DNA of 64,000 bases from the NCBI RefSeq assembly GCF_021155765.1, contig NC_060114.1, positions 1,736,001 to 1,800,000 on the forward strand, in the 5' to 3' direction. The DNA is from Diprion similis. Taxonomy: Eukaryota; Arthropoda; Insecta; Hymenoptera; Diprionidae. Shown here piece after piece: positions 20,996-32,707 of this stretch (the stretch's first letter is position 1; the number at the start of each line of letters is the position of its first letter). Both the position numbers and the translations under genes were made by a program. The notes beneath the pieces are model-generated. The model worked only from the letters and a program-made list of their open reading frames with translations, searched no databases and was not told the origin of the DNA.

Positions 20996-23900
20996 AAATG
21001 TAATTGGTGTAGTAGACGTCACGTTTTATTAATGTGTCCCGGGGTCGGGAAGAACGAAAATGTTGACAGAACCGATCGTGAAAAGAAGACAGATTCGAAA
21101 AAAGCTGAATGTCAAAATGTCTTGACTACACTCTCTGCGGTCCCCGACGTTTGTTTGCAAACATTGCGCATCAAATTATACTCGAAGAACCGCGAGAAAA
21201 TTGTAAAAGCCGTGATAGATTCTTGTTCACAGCGTTCGTATATTCGTTCCGATGTCGCGCAGGAAATGGGTTACACTCGTGTAGGTGAGCAAGAGCTCAC
21301 TCATTCGCTATTTGGTGGAGTGAAAACTCAGTGTGAGAAACATGATTTATTCTTATTGCGTATGGAGAATTTGGACGGTTCTTATGCCTGTAACTTTTCT
21401 GCATTGAGTCAGAATACTATCTGTAATACTATTTCTAGCATTAAGTGTGAAAAATGGTGTAGAAAAATTACGTAATAGAAATATTAATTCAACTGATATT
21501 GGTGGTAAGGGATGCGAACCCATAGATGTTCTCATAGGTGCTGATGTGGCGGGTAAACTAATGACAGGAAAAAAGTACAAATTAAAAAATGGTTTGACAG
21601 CATTTAAAACTAGTCTACGATGGACGGTTATGGGTAAATTACCAGTTCGGTCGGATAGATCCGATACCGCGCTCATGATCACAGCAATGCACGTGCGAGC
21701 GGCCAATGTATCGGACTTATGGAGCTTAGACGTTCTCGGAATCACAGATCCGATAGAGAAATTACAGAAATCTGTAAGAGAGGATAAAACCCGCGAATTC
21801 TTAATTAATACCGCCCAATTGACTAACGATGGTCGTTACGAAGTCAGGTTGCCGTGGGTAGAGGACCACGCGCCTCTTGTTAGCAATATGGATATCGCGA
21901 AAAGTAGACTTACAAAAACCGTTGGAAAATTAAGGAAGGACAAACTTTATGAACATTATGATAATGTTCTAAGTGAATTGGTAACTAGTGGTGTCTGTGA
22001 AATAGTACCTGAGGAACAATTGAATATGCCGAGTCATTACTTACCTCATCGACCGGTGATCAAAATTCACAGCACAACAAAAATCAGGCCTGTTTTCGAC
22101 GCTTCAGCATGTAAAACGGGATATCCGTCATTGAACAACTGTCTGGAAAAGGGACCAAATTTCATCGAGTTAATCCCCGCTGCCTTAAATAGATTTCGGG
22201 AAGAAGAAATAGGGGTAGTAGCGGACATAAAGAAAGCCTTTTTACAGATCTCTATGAACCGAGTCGATCGAAATTTTCTACGTTTTATCTGGATAGTTAA
22301 CGACCAAGTTACAGTTTTCCGACATTGTCGCGTCGTGTTTGGTCTGGCATCTAGCCCTTTTTTATTAGCTGCTATTATTGAACTTCATTTGGCCAAAGCT
22401 CTCGAGAAAGCGCGTCGAGTCTCGGACGTCGGATGGAGTAGACGGTGGAAAAATTGATGCATTCGTTTTATGTCGACAATTGTGTCGCAAGCGTGAGCTC
22501 TCTTGACGAGTTGGACACAATCGTTCGCGAGTCTACCGCAATTATGGCTGAGGGGGGTTTCGATCTCCGCGGGTGGGAGAGCTCGGGTGAACATGGGGAG
22601 AGCGAGACAACGCCAGTTTTGGGCATTTCTTGGGACAGAATCAAAGACGCGTTAGCGATAAACCCATCTGTTCTAGATATAGAAACCCCGAAAAAAGTGA
22701 CGAAACGAGCGATTTAATCGGCAACACACAAAGTTTTTGATCCAATTGGGATCACGTGTCCAGTATCTTTACAGCCAGAGCTTATGCTACAGAAGCTCTT
22801 CGAGGAAAAGAGGGATTGGGACACTGAAGTAGACGACAGTAGAAAGAACGAATTCTTGCAATGGCGGTACGAGTTACGTCTTCTGAAACAAGCTGAAATT
22901 CCACGAAAACTGGGAGAGGGTAAACTAACTTTGCACGCGTTCGGAGATGCGAGTGGTTCAGCGTACGCGGCAGCAATTTTTGCGAGAATTGAGAGCGAGA
23001 CCGGTGTTTCTATTCACCTATTAAGCGCGAAATCTCGGGTTGCCCCGAAAAGCTCAACGATACCGCGGCTAGAATTGATGGCAGCTACTATAACTGCTAG
23101 GCTCGCTTCTACCGTTGCCCAATCTCTACGTCGAAAAGTAGAAAAGATATTTTATTAGACGGATTCTACTACAGTTTTAGCTTGGATAAAACGCGATATT
23201 CAATGGGGAACATTCGTGTGGAACCGAATTAAAGAAATCAGAACTCTTAGTAACGTGGACGAGTGGAGATATATAGCGGGTGAATTGAATCCCGCGGACC
23301 TTCCATCACGCGGATGCAGCGCGGCGCGTTTGATAGATACGAAGTGGTGATCACGGCCGGACTGGCTCTACGGTCTGGAAACAGACTGGCCCCAAATGAA
23401 ACGCGATGTAAACGAGGCCGAAGTACGCAGTGAGACAAATAAGGGAACACTCGTACCCTTGATTAACCTGGAGAGAAAAAGTATTAAAATAAGCGATTAT
23501 TTTGCGTCATATACTGCTCTTGTTCGATTTTTAGCGTGGATGAACAGGTTCATGAAAAACCGCAGAAAAGAAATCGAGAAAAGAAAAAATGAAACTGATA
23601 GGACGCCGTATATAACAAATGAAGAACGAACGAAATTACACTTGACATACCGGGAAATTAAAGCGGCGGAAACGCGATTGGTAAAATACCTTCAAGGAGA
23701 AATGTTCGGTAATGCAGAGAAAAGTAAGTTATCTTCCTTCAAATCATTGCTCAATGAAGACGGCTTGATTATTCTAAAGACGAAAATTTTCAATCATAAA
23801 GATGATTTTAATTTTTTGTGCCCTATCATCCTAGACAGCAATCGCGAAATAGTCAAGCTGCTTGTGGGAGAAACATACGAAAGGCTAGAACATAGTGTGA

Positions 23901-25110
23901 CTCTGATGATCATTAGCAATTTACGCGAACGATTTTGGATCATATCAGTACGTAAAGTCATATGAACCATTCTATCCAAATGCGTAATATGTAATAAGCA
24001 GAAAGCAAAACCCATAGAGTGTGAATCTCCTCCTCTACCCGTGAATCGCGTTCGCGATGCAACAATATTCGAAACTGTCGGCATAGATTTTGCGGGACCA
24101 TTGTTTATACATGGAGGGGGTAAAGCCTGGATGTGCAATTTCACTTGCGCGGTATATAGAGCTGTGCATTTTGAGCTTGCTTCGTCGTTGTCTATCGAGG
24201 GTTTTGTAGAATGTTTGCGTAGATTTATAGCTAGACGAGGTCGGCCACGCATTATCGTTTGTGATAACGGTTTCAACTTTGTTGGAACAAAGAATGCCTT
24301 AAATCGATTAGATTGGGATGAAATAACCAAACACGATCCTGCGGCACAAATCAAATGGTTCTTCAACCCACCGGCAGCGCCATGGTGGGGCGGTTGGTGG
24401 AAAAGACTGATAGGCGTTTTAAAGACCATACTACGGAAAATTTTAGGGCGAGCCAGTCTGTCTTACGAGAGTCTGATGACGGTCTTATGCGATGCCGAGG
24501 CGATAATGAATTCGCGTCCGTTAACGTACATTTCCGAAGATCCAGACGATCTTAAACCTTTGACACCCTCCATGTTCCTTCAAGAAAGTAGGGAGGTTGA
24601 CGTACCTGATTGCGACATGTTATACCAGGATAAATTTAAGAAAAGGCTAAAATATAGACAAAAGATCATGAATGATCTCCGAGCTAGATTCCGTATCGAG
24701 TATCTTGGTCAATTGGCACTAAAGGGGGTAAAGAGAAGACCCGGGAAGTAAAGATCAGGGACGTCGTCTTGATTGGTGACGACAACCGTCGGCGCATAGA
24801 TTGGCCTCTCGCACGTGTGATCGAGTTCATACAAGGGCGTGATAACATTACGAGAGTATGCATCTTAAAAACGAAGAACGGCATCCTAAAGAGACCGATG
24901 CAGAAAATTCACCCTCTGGAGATTGCGTCTAGTGAGGTAGAAATTTTAAATAATTCACAAGAGAAAGCAAGTTCGACTGAGCCGTAGTCGGAATGTACAA
25001 AAATTAGTAATAAGAAAAGGGATATTTCTCCCGTAAACAAAACTGAACAAAAGACTGTAACCACAAGAAGTGGACGTGCAATTAAAGAACCGATACGTTT
25101 CAAATAACTA
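20996..25110 (+). pseudogene. BEL/Pao pol (protease, RT, RNase H, integrase), decayed
   Basis: Protease: AVIDSCSQRSYI near 21205, where the family usually has DSGS, so Gly is replaced by Cys. RT: KIRPVFDASACKTGYPSLN, VVADIKKAFLQI and, after a shift near 22450, HSFYVDNCVASV (YVDD-type box with N). RNase H: LHAFGDASGSAYAAA near 22940. After a TAG at 23157 and a TGA at 23348 comes the integrase zinc region (24000) and core: VGIDFAGPLF (Asp), IVCDNGFNFVG (Asp), then WWGGWWKRLIGVLK, where the family's catalytic Glu (WWERL) is Lys. The C-terminal tail ends near 25107. There is no env frame. Stops, shifts and the lost catalytic residue make it inactive. Confidence 0.85.
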
Positions 25111-25336
25111 AGCTTATCTTTCTTCCTTTTATACTTACAAATTAGTCTTAAGTGTGTTTACCTCATGTGAAATGTTCCTTTGCCTAGTTTTAAGAAGGTC
25201 GTTTGCTCGGCCAGAAGACAATATTGTTATTTCTTATCATAGTTACGTTATTATTTTGAAAATCTATGAATGTTAATGTAACTACTGTTAAGAGAGAAAA
25301 AGGAAACAGTCTTTTTCCTGCCTTCGGCGGGGAGGA

Positions 25337-25626
25337 TGTCGTGATACGAAGCGCGCGCCACCTATACATTTGCGAAGCGCGCGAATTATTAGTTAATTGG
25401 TCAGGCATTGGTAATTGGGCGGATAGACGCGAGGAAGCGATGGTGGCTCGGCGTGGGTTTTGAAAGAACGCTCGGTGTGGTTGTGTGGCTAAGATCAGTG
25501 AATACGGTGGATAGTCGTTAAGTTGTAATGTTATTGTGTTTATAATAAAGAGAACCTTCGTTTGTCTAATGTAAAGTGTGGTGGTCAGCTCTTATTTCTG
25601 ACCCGTTCTAATATTGACGAATAACA
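25337..25626 (+). repeat. BEL/Pao 3' LTR
   Basis: 290 bp, nearly identical to the 5' LTR with about ten differences by eye; preceded by the polypurine tract. Confidence 0.95.
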
Positions 25627-25631
25627 ATAAG

Positions 25632-27535
25632 AACTTCATCAAAGAAGTGTTGCTAGAAACAGATGGACCTATGATGAATGTATCGAGTACCGTTGATCCT
25701 CAAAATTCTGCTATAGAAAATGATACAGATACGAATTTAAAATCTGTAGTTGGTGAAGCAAGAAACGAAGATAACAAAGCTGATGCTCTGAAAGAAAAAA
25801 TTAAAAAACTTGAGGCTGAGAATAGAAAGTTGCAACAACAAATAACATCCGAGAAACTTCATGCAAGGTCGACAATAAAACGTTTACAAAACGTAAACCG
25901 ATACTTGAAATCAAAAAAGCATTGCGAAAACGAATTAACTTCGAAAATGAAACAGGTTTTGTCCCCCGTTCTCACATGTAATCAGCTTAACATTATACTA
26001 GGTAAAAAAAAAAAACGCGCCAATTGGACTTCAGAAGAAATCTCAACAGCCTTCACCTTGAGATATTTTAGTAAGCGATGCTACATTTATATGAGATCAA
26101 CCTTGCATTACCCGCTGCCTGGATTATCAACCTTACAGACATATGCTTCAAAAATAAATATGAAGCAAGGACTATTGAATGATGTCTTCAACTTCATGGA
26201 GATAGCCGAACGTGAAATGACTCCAGGATAAAAGTTAGTTGTTATTCAGTTTGACGAAGTGAAAGTGAAGGAAACGTAAAGATAATAATTTATTCATTGA
26301 TAGCGATATTTCATTTCCTAAGTTCTTATATATTAAATTCACACAGGTATGAATACGACAAAGTCAACGATGAAGTGGTTGGACCACATTCCCAACTGCA
26401 AGCTATCATGGCAAGAGGATTAATAGGACGGTGGAAGCAGCCAATATACTTAGATTTCGATAAAAAAAATGACGTCAGAAATTCTGAATACTGTTTTAAA
26501 AAAGCTGCACTCTATTGATTACGAAGTAGTTGCTTGCATAAGTGACTGTGGCGGTGGAAACATTGGTTTGTGGCGTGATCTGAATGTATCAATTGAACAA
26601 CCATGGTTCCTTCATCCAATCACAAACAATAATGTGTACTTTTTCGCTGACGCTCCGCACTTACTGAAATTGATAAGAAATTGGCTAATTGACACAGGTT
26701 TTGTATTAGAAAATCGCACAATTGTGAATAAGGAACCACTAACTGCATTGATTAAATTGACTGGTCACGAAGTTAGTGTTTGCCATAAAGTGAACGAATC
26801 CCACATTGCCTGTAAGGATAGTCAGAGACAAAATGTATCCCTGGCATCTCAACTTCTTTCTCACTCTACTGCTACTGCTTTGAAACATTATCATCCTGGA
26901 TTCGATAAAAAACCAGCAGTGAATACTGGAGATTTTGTTGAGCTGGTTAATTCATGGTTCGACATCATGAATTTGTACAGACCTGTAGTACCATTTTTCG
27001 CATCAAAAAGTGGATTTGGAATGAGCCTGGAGGCACAAACTGAAATACTCGACAGAATGCTGCAAACCATGCACAGCCTGCGCTGTATTGGAAAAAAAAC
27101 ACTTCAAACGTTTCAAAAAGGTTTGATGATGTCGATCAATTCATTGAAAGCTCTTCGAGACGATTTAAAAACACGCTATGATATATCATATATACTGACA
27201 CATAAATTAAATCCAGATTCCTTGGAAAATTTTTTCTCTCAACTCAGAACTCGCGGTGGATTAGATGACCATCCTACCCCAATGAATGCGTTATTTAGAA
27301 TACGTGTTAAAGTAAATAGCAATAAAGTGTCTAGGGACCTTTTCTCGCTCTTATAAAAGTCCCTATAATCACTAGAACATTATTTAGCCATACAAGTGCC
27401 TCCTTAATCTCTCCCCTCCAGCCTTCTTCTTCCTTCTTATCTCCGCGTCCATCTTTGAGTGAAGTTCAAAAAATAGAGAAAGCTAAGACTGTTAAACCGT
27501 TGTATAAAATAAATTGTATCTCAAGCGTTGTTAAA
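25632..27535 (+). pseudogene. P-type transposase, catalytic core exons
   Basis: Continues the THAP exon in frame. A coiled-coil stretch follows (KIKKLEAENRKLQQQI, about 25795-25845), then NWTSEEISTAFTLRYFSKR. A TAA at 26229 replaces one codon just before KLVVIQFDEVKV, which carries the first catalytic Asp. An intron is inferred at 26276-26346 (GT...AG, phase fits: ET/Y). A 1-bp shift lies in the A-run near 26465. Next are CISDCGGGNIGLW (second Asp), FFADAPHLLKLIRNW and DSLENFFSQLRTRGG (Glu). After a further shift near 27351 a Ser/Pro-rich part runs to about 27535. The order matches P-element/THAP9 transposases, GTP-dependent nuclear enzymes. Confidence 0.85.
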
Positions 27536-27776
27536 TAAACCAAGTAAATAATACAAGAAACCTGAAAATACATGCTTACTTGTCCGAACCATAACAATAC
27601 GCATGATAATCCTAGGTGAGTGTTCTCTGATATATGAAATTAACACAAAATAATTAGATACCTTGTGTCTCCTAGGGTAAATATATAAATTAATAAATAT
27701 ACACACACACCTACAGACATATATTGAAATCGATATAACGCGGTGCAAATCGCCGTGTTACAATATATATATATAT
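27536..27776. other. Inferred P-type intron left of copy 2, with inverted end fragment
   Basis: AT-rich; GT-type donors are possible at about 27613. From 27733 to 27764 a 32-bp segment is the complement of the start of copy 1 (TGTAACACGGCGATTTGCAC on minus), followed by an (AT)n run that abuts copy 2. Confidence 0.6.
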
Positions 27777-29414
27777 TGCACCGCGATTTGCACCGCGTTA
27801 TATGACCTCCGATATCCCCGTTATCGTGAAAAGGCAGCAAGGATTATTGGCAGTCGATATGGTCATATATGTAATTTTAAGTTCTGTTACTAATTTCTTT
27901 CGATTTTGTTTCCCTTTCTTCCCACCTATCCCGAGCTATCCTGAGCGATAAAGGCGGAGAGCGAGAGGAGGGAAAAGAGCAACTACCGATAATCCGACTC
28001 CGAGGGTACATCTACAAGGATGAAACCATCCTGGCAGGTGGCTCAACGCCTCGCAGTTAGTACCCGTGCCTCCCCCGCATACGTTCCCGAGAGCTACGAG
28101 GCTGCCGCCTACAACATCATCCACGGAGCCGAGAAATGCGAGCGAATCTGCTCGCCTGAACGACAGGCCCACTCAGCTGTTTCGTCGCCCTGGTCCGAAG
28201 AAATTAAAATTCGGCCAGATCATTCATGAGGGATGTCCACAGCCGTAACGTGATGTTTACCAACAACCTCGGGAACATTAAAGAGCCCTCTACTAGCTCA
28301 GTACCGCTGAAAGTACCGCCCACGCATCTTAAAGGGGTTAGGCACGGCGAAAGCTGCGTGTGCTGCGAGGCCTGCCAGAAATCATGCCCAGGAGGTGCTG
28401 CCAACTGACGTCCCGCCTAAGAAGTTCGGCAGACAACGCCGTTGCAACAACGACGCTGCGCGGAAGAGTCCCCGAACGACTCATTTCTGCATCTTGACTT
28501 GGTCTGATCAGACGTGTTTTTATGGTCTTGCTGCCTTTTGCTGTTAGCGTTCCGTTATCGTATATCGTTCCCTTTCCTTTTTTATCGTTACCGTATTTTA
28601 CTTTTTTATCGTTTTTTCCCGTTCCTTTTTGTGTCGTTCAGTGAGCCTGTGTCATAAACTATTATCCAGGACTCTAATTATTGTGTGTGAGACACCGATC
28701 CTGTTTCGTCTAACGTAAGTGAGCTTTTGTTACCGCTCGAACCCCCGAGACGCAATTGCTTATCTTTTGTCTTGGTGACCGTTTGGGTCGTAATTTTCCG
28801 TATCTCGGGTTTTCGTGTGGCCTATTAATTTATTTAATGACCATTTCGACGAGCCTAACTAATTACTAACGTCCCTAATTTTGTTCCCGAATTTTTCTGT
28901 TAATTTTACCCCGCATGGCCCCCTCTCCCCGCGTCCGCGTGGCGACGGAGTCATTCTAATTTTTTGTGTTTTCGGGTAATTTAACTGTTATATCGTAAAG
29001 AAATATTGTTTCGATTATTGTTCTCGTTTGACTAAATATTGTATCTGATCTCGTTATCGTGTTACCGTTCATCAAAAATTGTACCTTGTATAATTGCGCA
29101 ACAATCGTGTAATATTGCGCAATAGCGTCGGTTGCGGCCATCTTTGTGGCGTCGTTGTTTGAATCGTCCCCGCGCTATCTCCCGCTACCGCGTGGCGCTG
29201 AATTCGATATATCGAAATATCGCGGTGAACCGAAGCCGTGCCACGCCACTGTGCCTTTCGAGAGCTGTCGAGTTATAAATCGAGCGCTCCCTGAGTGGTT
29301 ACGCCACCGTACCTTCTTCCCGTTGTGCCGTGAGCCGCGTAACCGTACGCTCCTCTTTAATGTAGATTCAGCGCGTGCGCAATAAGTCGTATATCTTTTA
29401 TTGTTTAAAATATC

Positions 29415-29806
29415 CAAAATTAGCAAACCAACTTCGCATTTTTCGATATGACTTTTTCATATCCTTCTTGGAGGGCCGGGTCCGTCCAACAGGCTTGAGT
29501 TAGTGATACGGAGTTACACTCTCAGTCTTATACACACACTGTACTGTCTATAACATCTCACAGACACAGTCAAAAATTGTGCCTCTGCGACGAAATTCAC
29601 ATTCTTCTACATACAATACGGCACACGAAAACAAATAAGTTCGAATAAAAGGTTGATGAGAGAAATTAATGACACTGGTGTCAGGGCGGCTAGGTGGTCT
29701 AGTGGAGTAAGTCTCCGGCTAAGCATCGCTAGATACCAGGTTCGATTCCTGGCTCCGTCGTTAATTTTTCAAGTCAACCAATTAATATTCGAAATTAAAT
29801 TTTCTA
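29415..29806 (+). mobile_element. SINE-like insertion with 12-bp TSD
   Basis: The direct repeat GTTTAAAATATC at 29403-29414 and 29807-29818 brackets 392 bp absent from copy 1. Staggered long TSDs point to target-primed retrotransposition. A tRNA-like block lies near the 3' end rather than the 5' end, so it is not a standard tRNA-headed SINE in this orientation. Confidence 0.7.
29685..29760 (+). other. tRNA-like block with A- and B-box motifs
   Basis: It contains TGGTCTAGTGGAGTAAG (A-box-like) and GGTTCGATTCC (B box) with a good T-arm stem CCAGG/CCTGG. The acceptor stem halves do not pair well, so it is read as a tRNA-derived repeat and not a working tRNA gene. Confidence 0.55.
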
Positions 29807-30475
29807 GTTTAAAATATCGTTACCGGTTATAATTTAACGTTAAGACTTTTGTTACTATTATTTTGTAATTAGACGAGTTCTAGTCTTGTGACAGCTGACG
29901 CTGTATATCCCGTTTTCGACTCCTTTGTATTATATCGAGTCTTTCGTTACCAGCTGTCACGTTGAGTTTATTCCGTACCTTATTCCGTTAAGTTTTCTTG
30001 TATCTCACTTATCGAAGATTGTCTTTCAATTTTAGTTATCGTTATTATTCTCGCGTTGTATTAAGTTTAAGATTACTTGTATCTCGCTCATGGAAGATTG
30101 TTTATAGCCATTTAAGTTACTATCTTTATTTTGCTACGAGTTTCTTTTTATCGTCCGTGTATTTCGATCAGAGAAGATTGTTTTATTTTCGTTACGTTAT
30201 TACTTCCGTTTCCTGTATCGAGTCTTTTAAATTATCCTTTCTTTGTCACCACTCTTCCTCAAGGACTGTGTACGATCTAGGTAATTTTGAGACCTACTTC
30301 CGTCCCTGTTAATAAACTAACATTTCGTTACCTTTACTCTTGGGCAATTTTTATAATAGAAAAGTGTGTTGTCCGTTCACTATCCGGCCACTCCCCTCCG
30401 CCAAATACTGAGCTACCGAGTTCCCTTTTCCCTTTTTCCCTATTATCTTTCAGATTATCGTGGTACAGCGTAACC

Positions 30476-30486
30476 TGGCACCCAAC
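30476..30486 (+). promoter_or_regulatory. Primer-binding-site-like motif in copy 2
   Basis: TGGCACCCAAC, one mismatch to the motif at 16301. Confidence 0.5.
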
Positions 30487-30697
30487 AAATTTTCCTCCTG
30501 TTTATTTCGGAGAATTATTACTTTGCAGCCTGATTCACCGACTTAACCATTCCTTAATTTCGTGACGTATCGTAAGCCTCATTTGTCCTCATCCTTGCTG
30601 CTGACACGATCCTCAGTAGGCATGCATCGATTGACGGGTCGCAATATCTAAATAAAAATTGAACTAATATATGTATGCTGTACGTATTTTATTACAG

Positions 30698-31287
30698 GAA
30701 AGAATCCAGGTATTGTACAGAGTAATGTAAACACTATCGATGTTGCACCTGACGAATACGTTGTGGCCAAAGTTCTTCAACAAGCTTCGATCAGCGTACC
30801 TGAACCTAAACTAGAAACCGAAGCCTTTGAGGCCCTTGATGGCTTAAGTTCATCATCATTCACTTCTATTAGCAGCAGCAATGATCACCAGGGCTTTCGT
30901 AATTCGAATTAACTTGAAGGAGAAACAGCAGGCGAAGCCATCAACTACTTGACTGGGTGGGTGGCACGAAAATACCGCGATACCTATCCTAATCTTGGGG
31001 ACCATTCTTACGTACGGATGGGAGATCACAATTATGGACTTCCTAGCTGGACTTAGCATCTCTCATACGGTGGTCTGACAGTGCCATCCGCTGAATGGGC
31101 TACAAGTGCTCTAAAATTTGAAAAATACTTCCAAAAACATCACGGTGGATCGGAAGACTCAGTATGTCTGCAGAAGGGAAAAGGAGTAGTTTCAAAATTA
31201 GTTAAAAGAATCATGCGCCGGACAACCTTACCAGAACCTGTCGTGAAGACTTTTATTAGACAGAGAACTTTTGTCCGCATGAATTAG
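30698..31287 (+). pseudogene. P-type transposase, C-terminal exon
   Basis: An acceptor TTTTATTACAG ends at 30697. The frame then reads KNPGIVQSNVNT, a Ser-rich linker, a TAA near 30910, and the conserved P-type C-terminal region EAINYLTGWVARKYRDTYP, SYGGLTVPSAEWATSALKF and VKRIMRRTTLPEPVVKTFI, ending at a TAG (31285). A second stop (TAG at about 31055) lies between. This region completes the transposase fold in THAP9-like proteins. Its distance from the core is due to copy 2 in the intron. Confidence 0.8.
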
Positions 31288-31739
31288 TTAAATTACAAGA
31301 TCAAAGAAAAAAAAACTTTAAAACGTAAATTCGTCGATTCGAACCGTGAAAATGAAATAAGAATGCATATTCGTAATAAGCAGCGCAAAATTATTGAATA
31401 GATTGTGGAATAAATATATTATTTGTTTCACATACTGTGGGATTAAAATTTTTAATGAAACCCAATGTTTGTTAATCCTTTCATACAATCCTTTATTCCA
31501 AAGTTTTATAAAAATTGTGTGATACATGACGACATACTCTAATGCATAATATCGTGAGAGATGCTGAAATAAATATTGCATGCCAAATCTAATTTTCAAT
31601 TGCTTCAATTTCAAAAATCCCGGTAAAATATGTATATTAATAATATATTGCTTCATAGCGTAGTTTAATTCAACCTAAAAGCATTTATCTATATTTGTTC
31701 CGTCAATAATATCCTCCAACAATATTCTATACGATTAGA
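31288..31739. other. P-type element 3' region, non-coding
   Basis: AT-rich; short residual coding similarity after the stop, then nothing recognised up to the right arm. Confidence 0.4.
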
Positions 31740-32206
31740 ACGGCTTAAAACTGTAGAAGTTAATGGTATTATAGCCGTTATTTTTGGTTTACCGCCAGGG
31801 TAGGGTGTAGCGCTACGTCACGTACAGTCCAGCCAATCAGCGTGAACAGTCGTATCGAGACATCCTTCTATATATAAGTATCCTTGGGGACAATCATCAT
31901 CTTCTGTCCTTGAGAGAACTGCTTCAAGATCGCTCATGGAACGCTTACTCTATTTATATATCTCTATGGTGCAAACGCGGCGTTAACTGAAGATGTATAC
32001 ATGTATGTGTAAGATGTATACATCTTCAGTCACGCCAACGTTTTGCACGCGATATCTGTTGGTTACGAAGAATTTCTTTTACCGACCCGGCCAGTTGCTT
32101 GGTTGATAATACGTGAAACTGCTAATACCCCCAAACCCGGCAAACTATTACGCAAATTAACCCAGGGCTGGAGCCGCTGGAGGTCTTTATACATCTTCAG
32201 TCAACG
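31740..32206. repeat. Right terminal inverted repeat of the P-type element
   Basis: Complement of 18215-18750. It holds its own short palindromic insert at 31989-32031 (CTGAAGATGTATAC...GTATACATCTTCAG), itself built from the element tip sequence. Confidence 0.85.
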
Positions 32207-32213
32207 GGTGAAG

Positions 32214-32707
32214 TAAGCGATTTAGCTACTGTCAATGTTCACGCGATGTTAAAAGTCCTACTCTCCCTGTTTGGTACGCAATATACCATTGTTGAGTAAT
32301 TCTTAGTACGGTGTCGTGCAACAATCGTTCACTCTGGCGTTTTTTACTGTGGTGATAGCGGAAATTTAAACGTGTGATTTACAGTCCATGTACTTGGTTG
32401 AAAGCGGCTGGAACCGAGAACCGTAAAAACAATTTGGAAGAAAGATTCTTTGTTTCAAACCCAGTGGCGTTGTATAACTTGTCACTGCGTGTAAGTTCGC
32501 GTTAAAACTGTGTGCGAGAGAGCTGTATCAATTCAAATTTTTCGACTGAACGGTTCCATTTTCAATGTGAATTTGCTGAGGCAAGAGGCAACAGTTACAA
32601 CACGAGTAGGTATGTTCACATTTATATAATTGTTTATATCTATTTGAGCGGAATCACGTGACTATTAGTCCGTTACTAATTATCCTCAGATTAAACAAAA
32701 ATTACCG
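32214..32707. other. Non-coding, 5' region of a ZMYM1-like relic
   Basis: CAGTGGCGTTGT near 32462 looks like a hAT end and may be the left tip of the relic starting at 32708. No partner end was found. Confidence 0.35.

Larger units (their letters stand above)
19416..25626 (+). mobile_element. BEL/Pao LTR retrotransposon, complete with LTRs, 6211 bp
   Basis: Two 290-bp LTRs (19416-19705 and 25337-25626) begin TGTCGTGATACGAAG and end GACGAATAACA. The 5-bp TSD ATAAG flanks them (19411-19415 and 25627-25631), the size usual for BEL/Pao. A primer-binding site TGGCGACCGTGACAGG starts at 19709, three bases after the LTR, and a polypurine tract GGCGGGGAGGA precedes the 3' LTR. The order gag, protease, RT, RNase H, integrase is that of BEL/Pao. 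Several stops and shifts break the coding part. Confidence 0.95.
27777..30643 (+). mobile_element. Large non-coding LTR-like element, family copy 2
   Basis: Similar along its length to copy 1 (8831-16471 without inserts), ending at the same ...GACGGGTCGCA. The 5' tip is slightly altered (TGCACCGCGATTTGCACC). It sits in an AT run with ATAT on both sides, consistent with a 4-bp TSD though not decisive. AATAAA at about 30310 and the primer-site-like TGGCACCCAAC at 30476-30486 occupy the places expected for polyadenylation and priming in an LTR. It carries a 392-bp insert with 12-bp TSDs. It lies in an inferred intron of the P-type transposase gene. Confidence 0.75.
18215..32206 (+). mobile_element. 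P-type (THAP) transposon with about 0.5-kb inverted ends, nested
   Basis: The left end 18215-18750 and the complement of 31740-32206 match over most of their length apart from local inserts. The tips are CGTTGACTGAAGATGTA on both sides. The 7-bp direct repeat GGTGAAG lies outside (18208-18214 and 32207-32213); P elements normally make 8 bp, so one base may have changed. Between the ends lies one THAP-type transposase gene, split by a BEL element (19416-25626) and by family copy 2 (27777-30643). Without these, and the 146-bp hairpin in the left arm, the element is about 4.8 kb. Known P elements usually have TIRs of a few tens of bp, so such long ends are uncommon. Confidence 0.85.

Noticed and set aside
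29685..29760. Functional tRNA gene
   Set aside because: A and B boxes are present, but the acceptor stem does not pair and it sits in a TSD-flanked insert.
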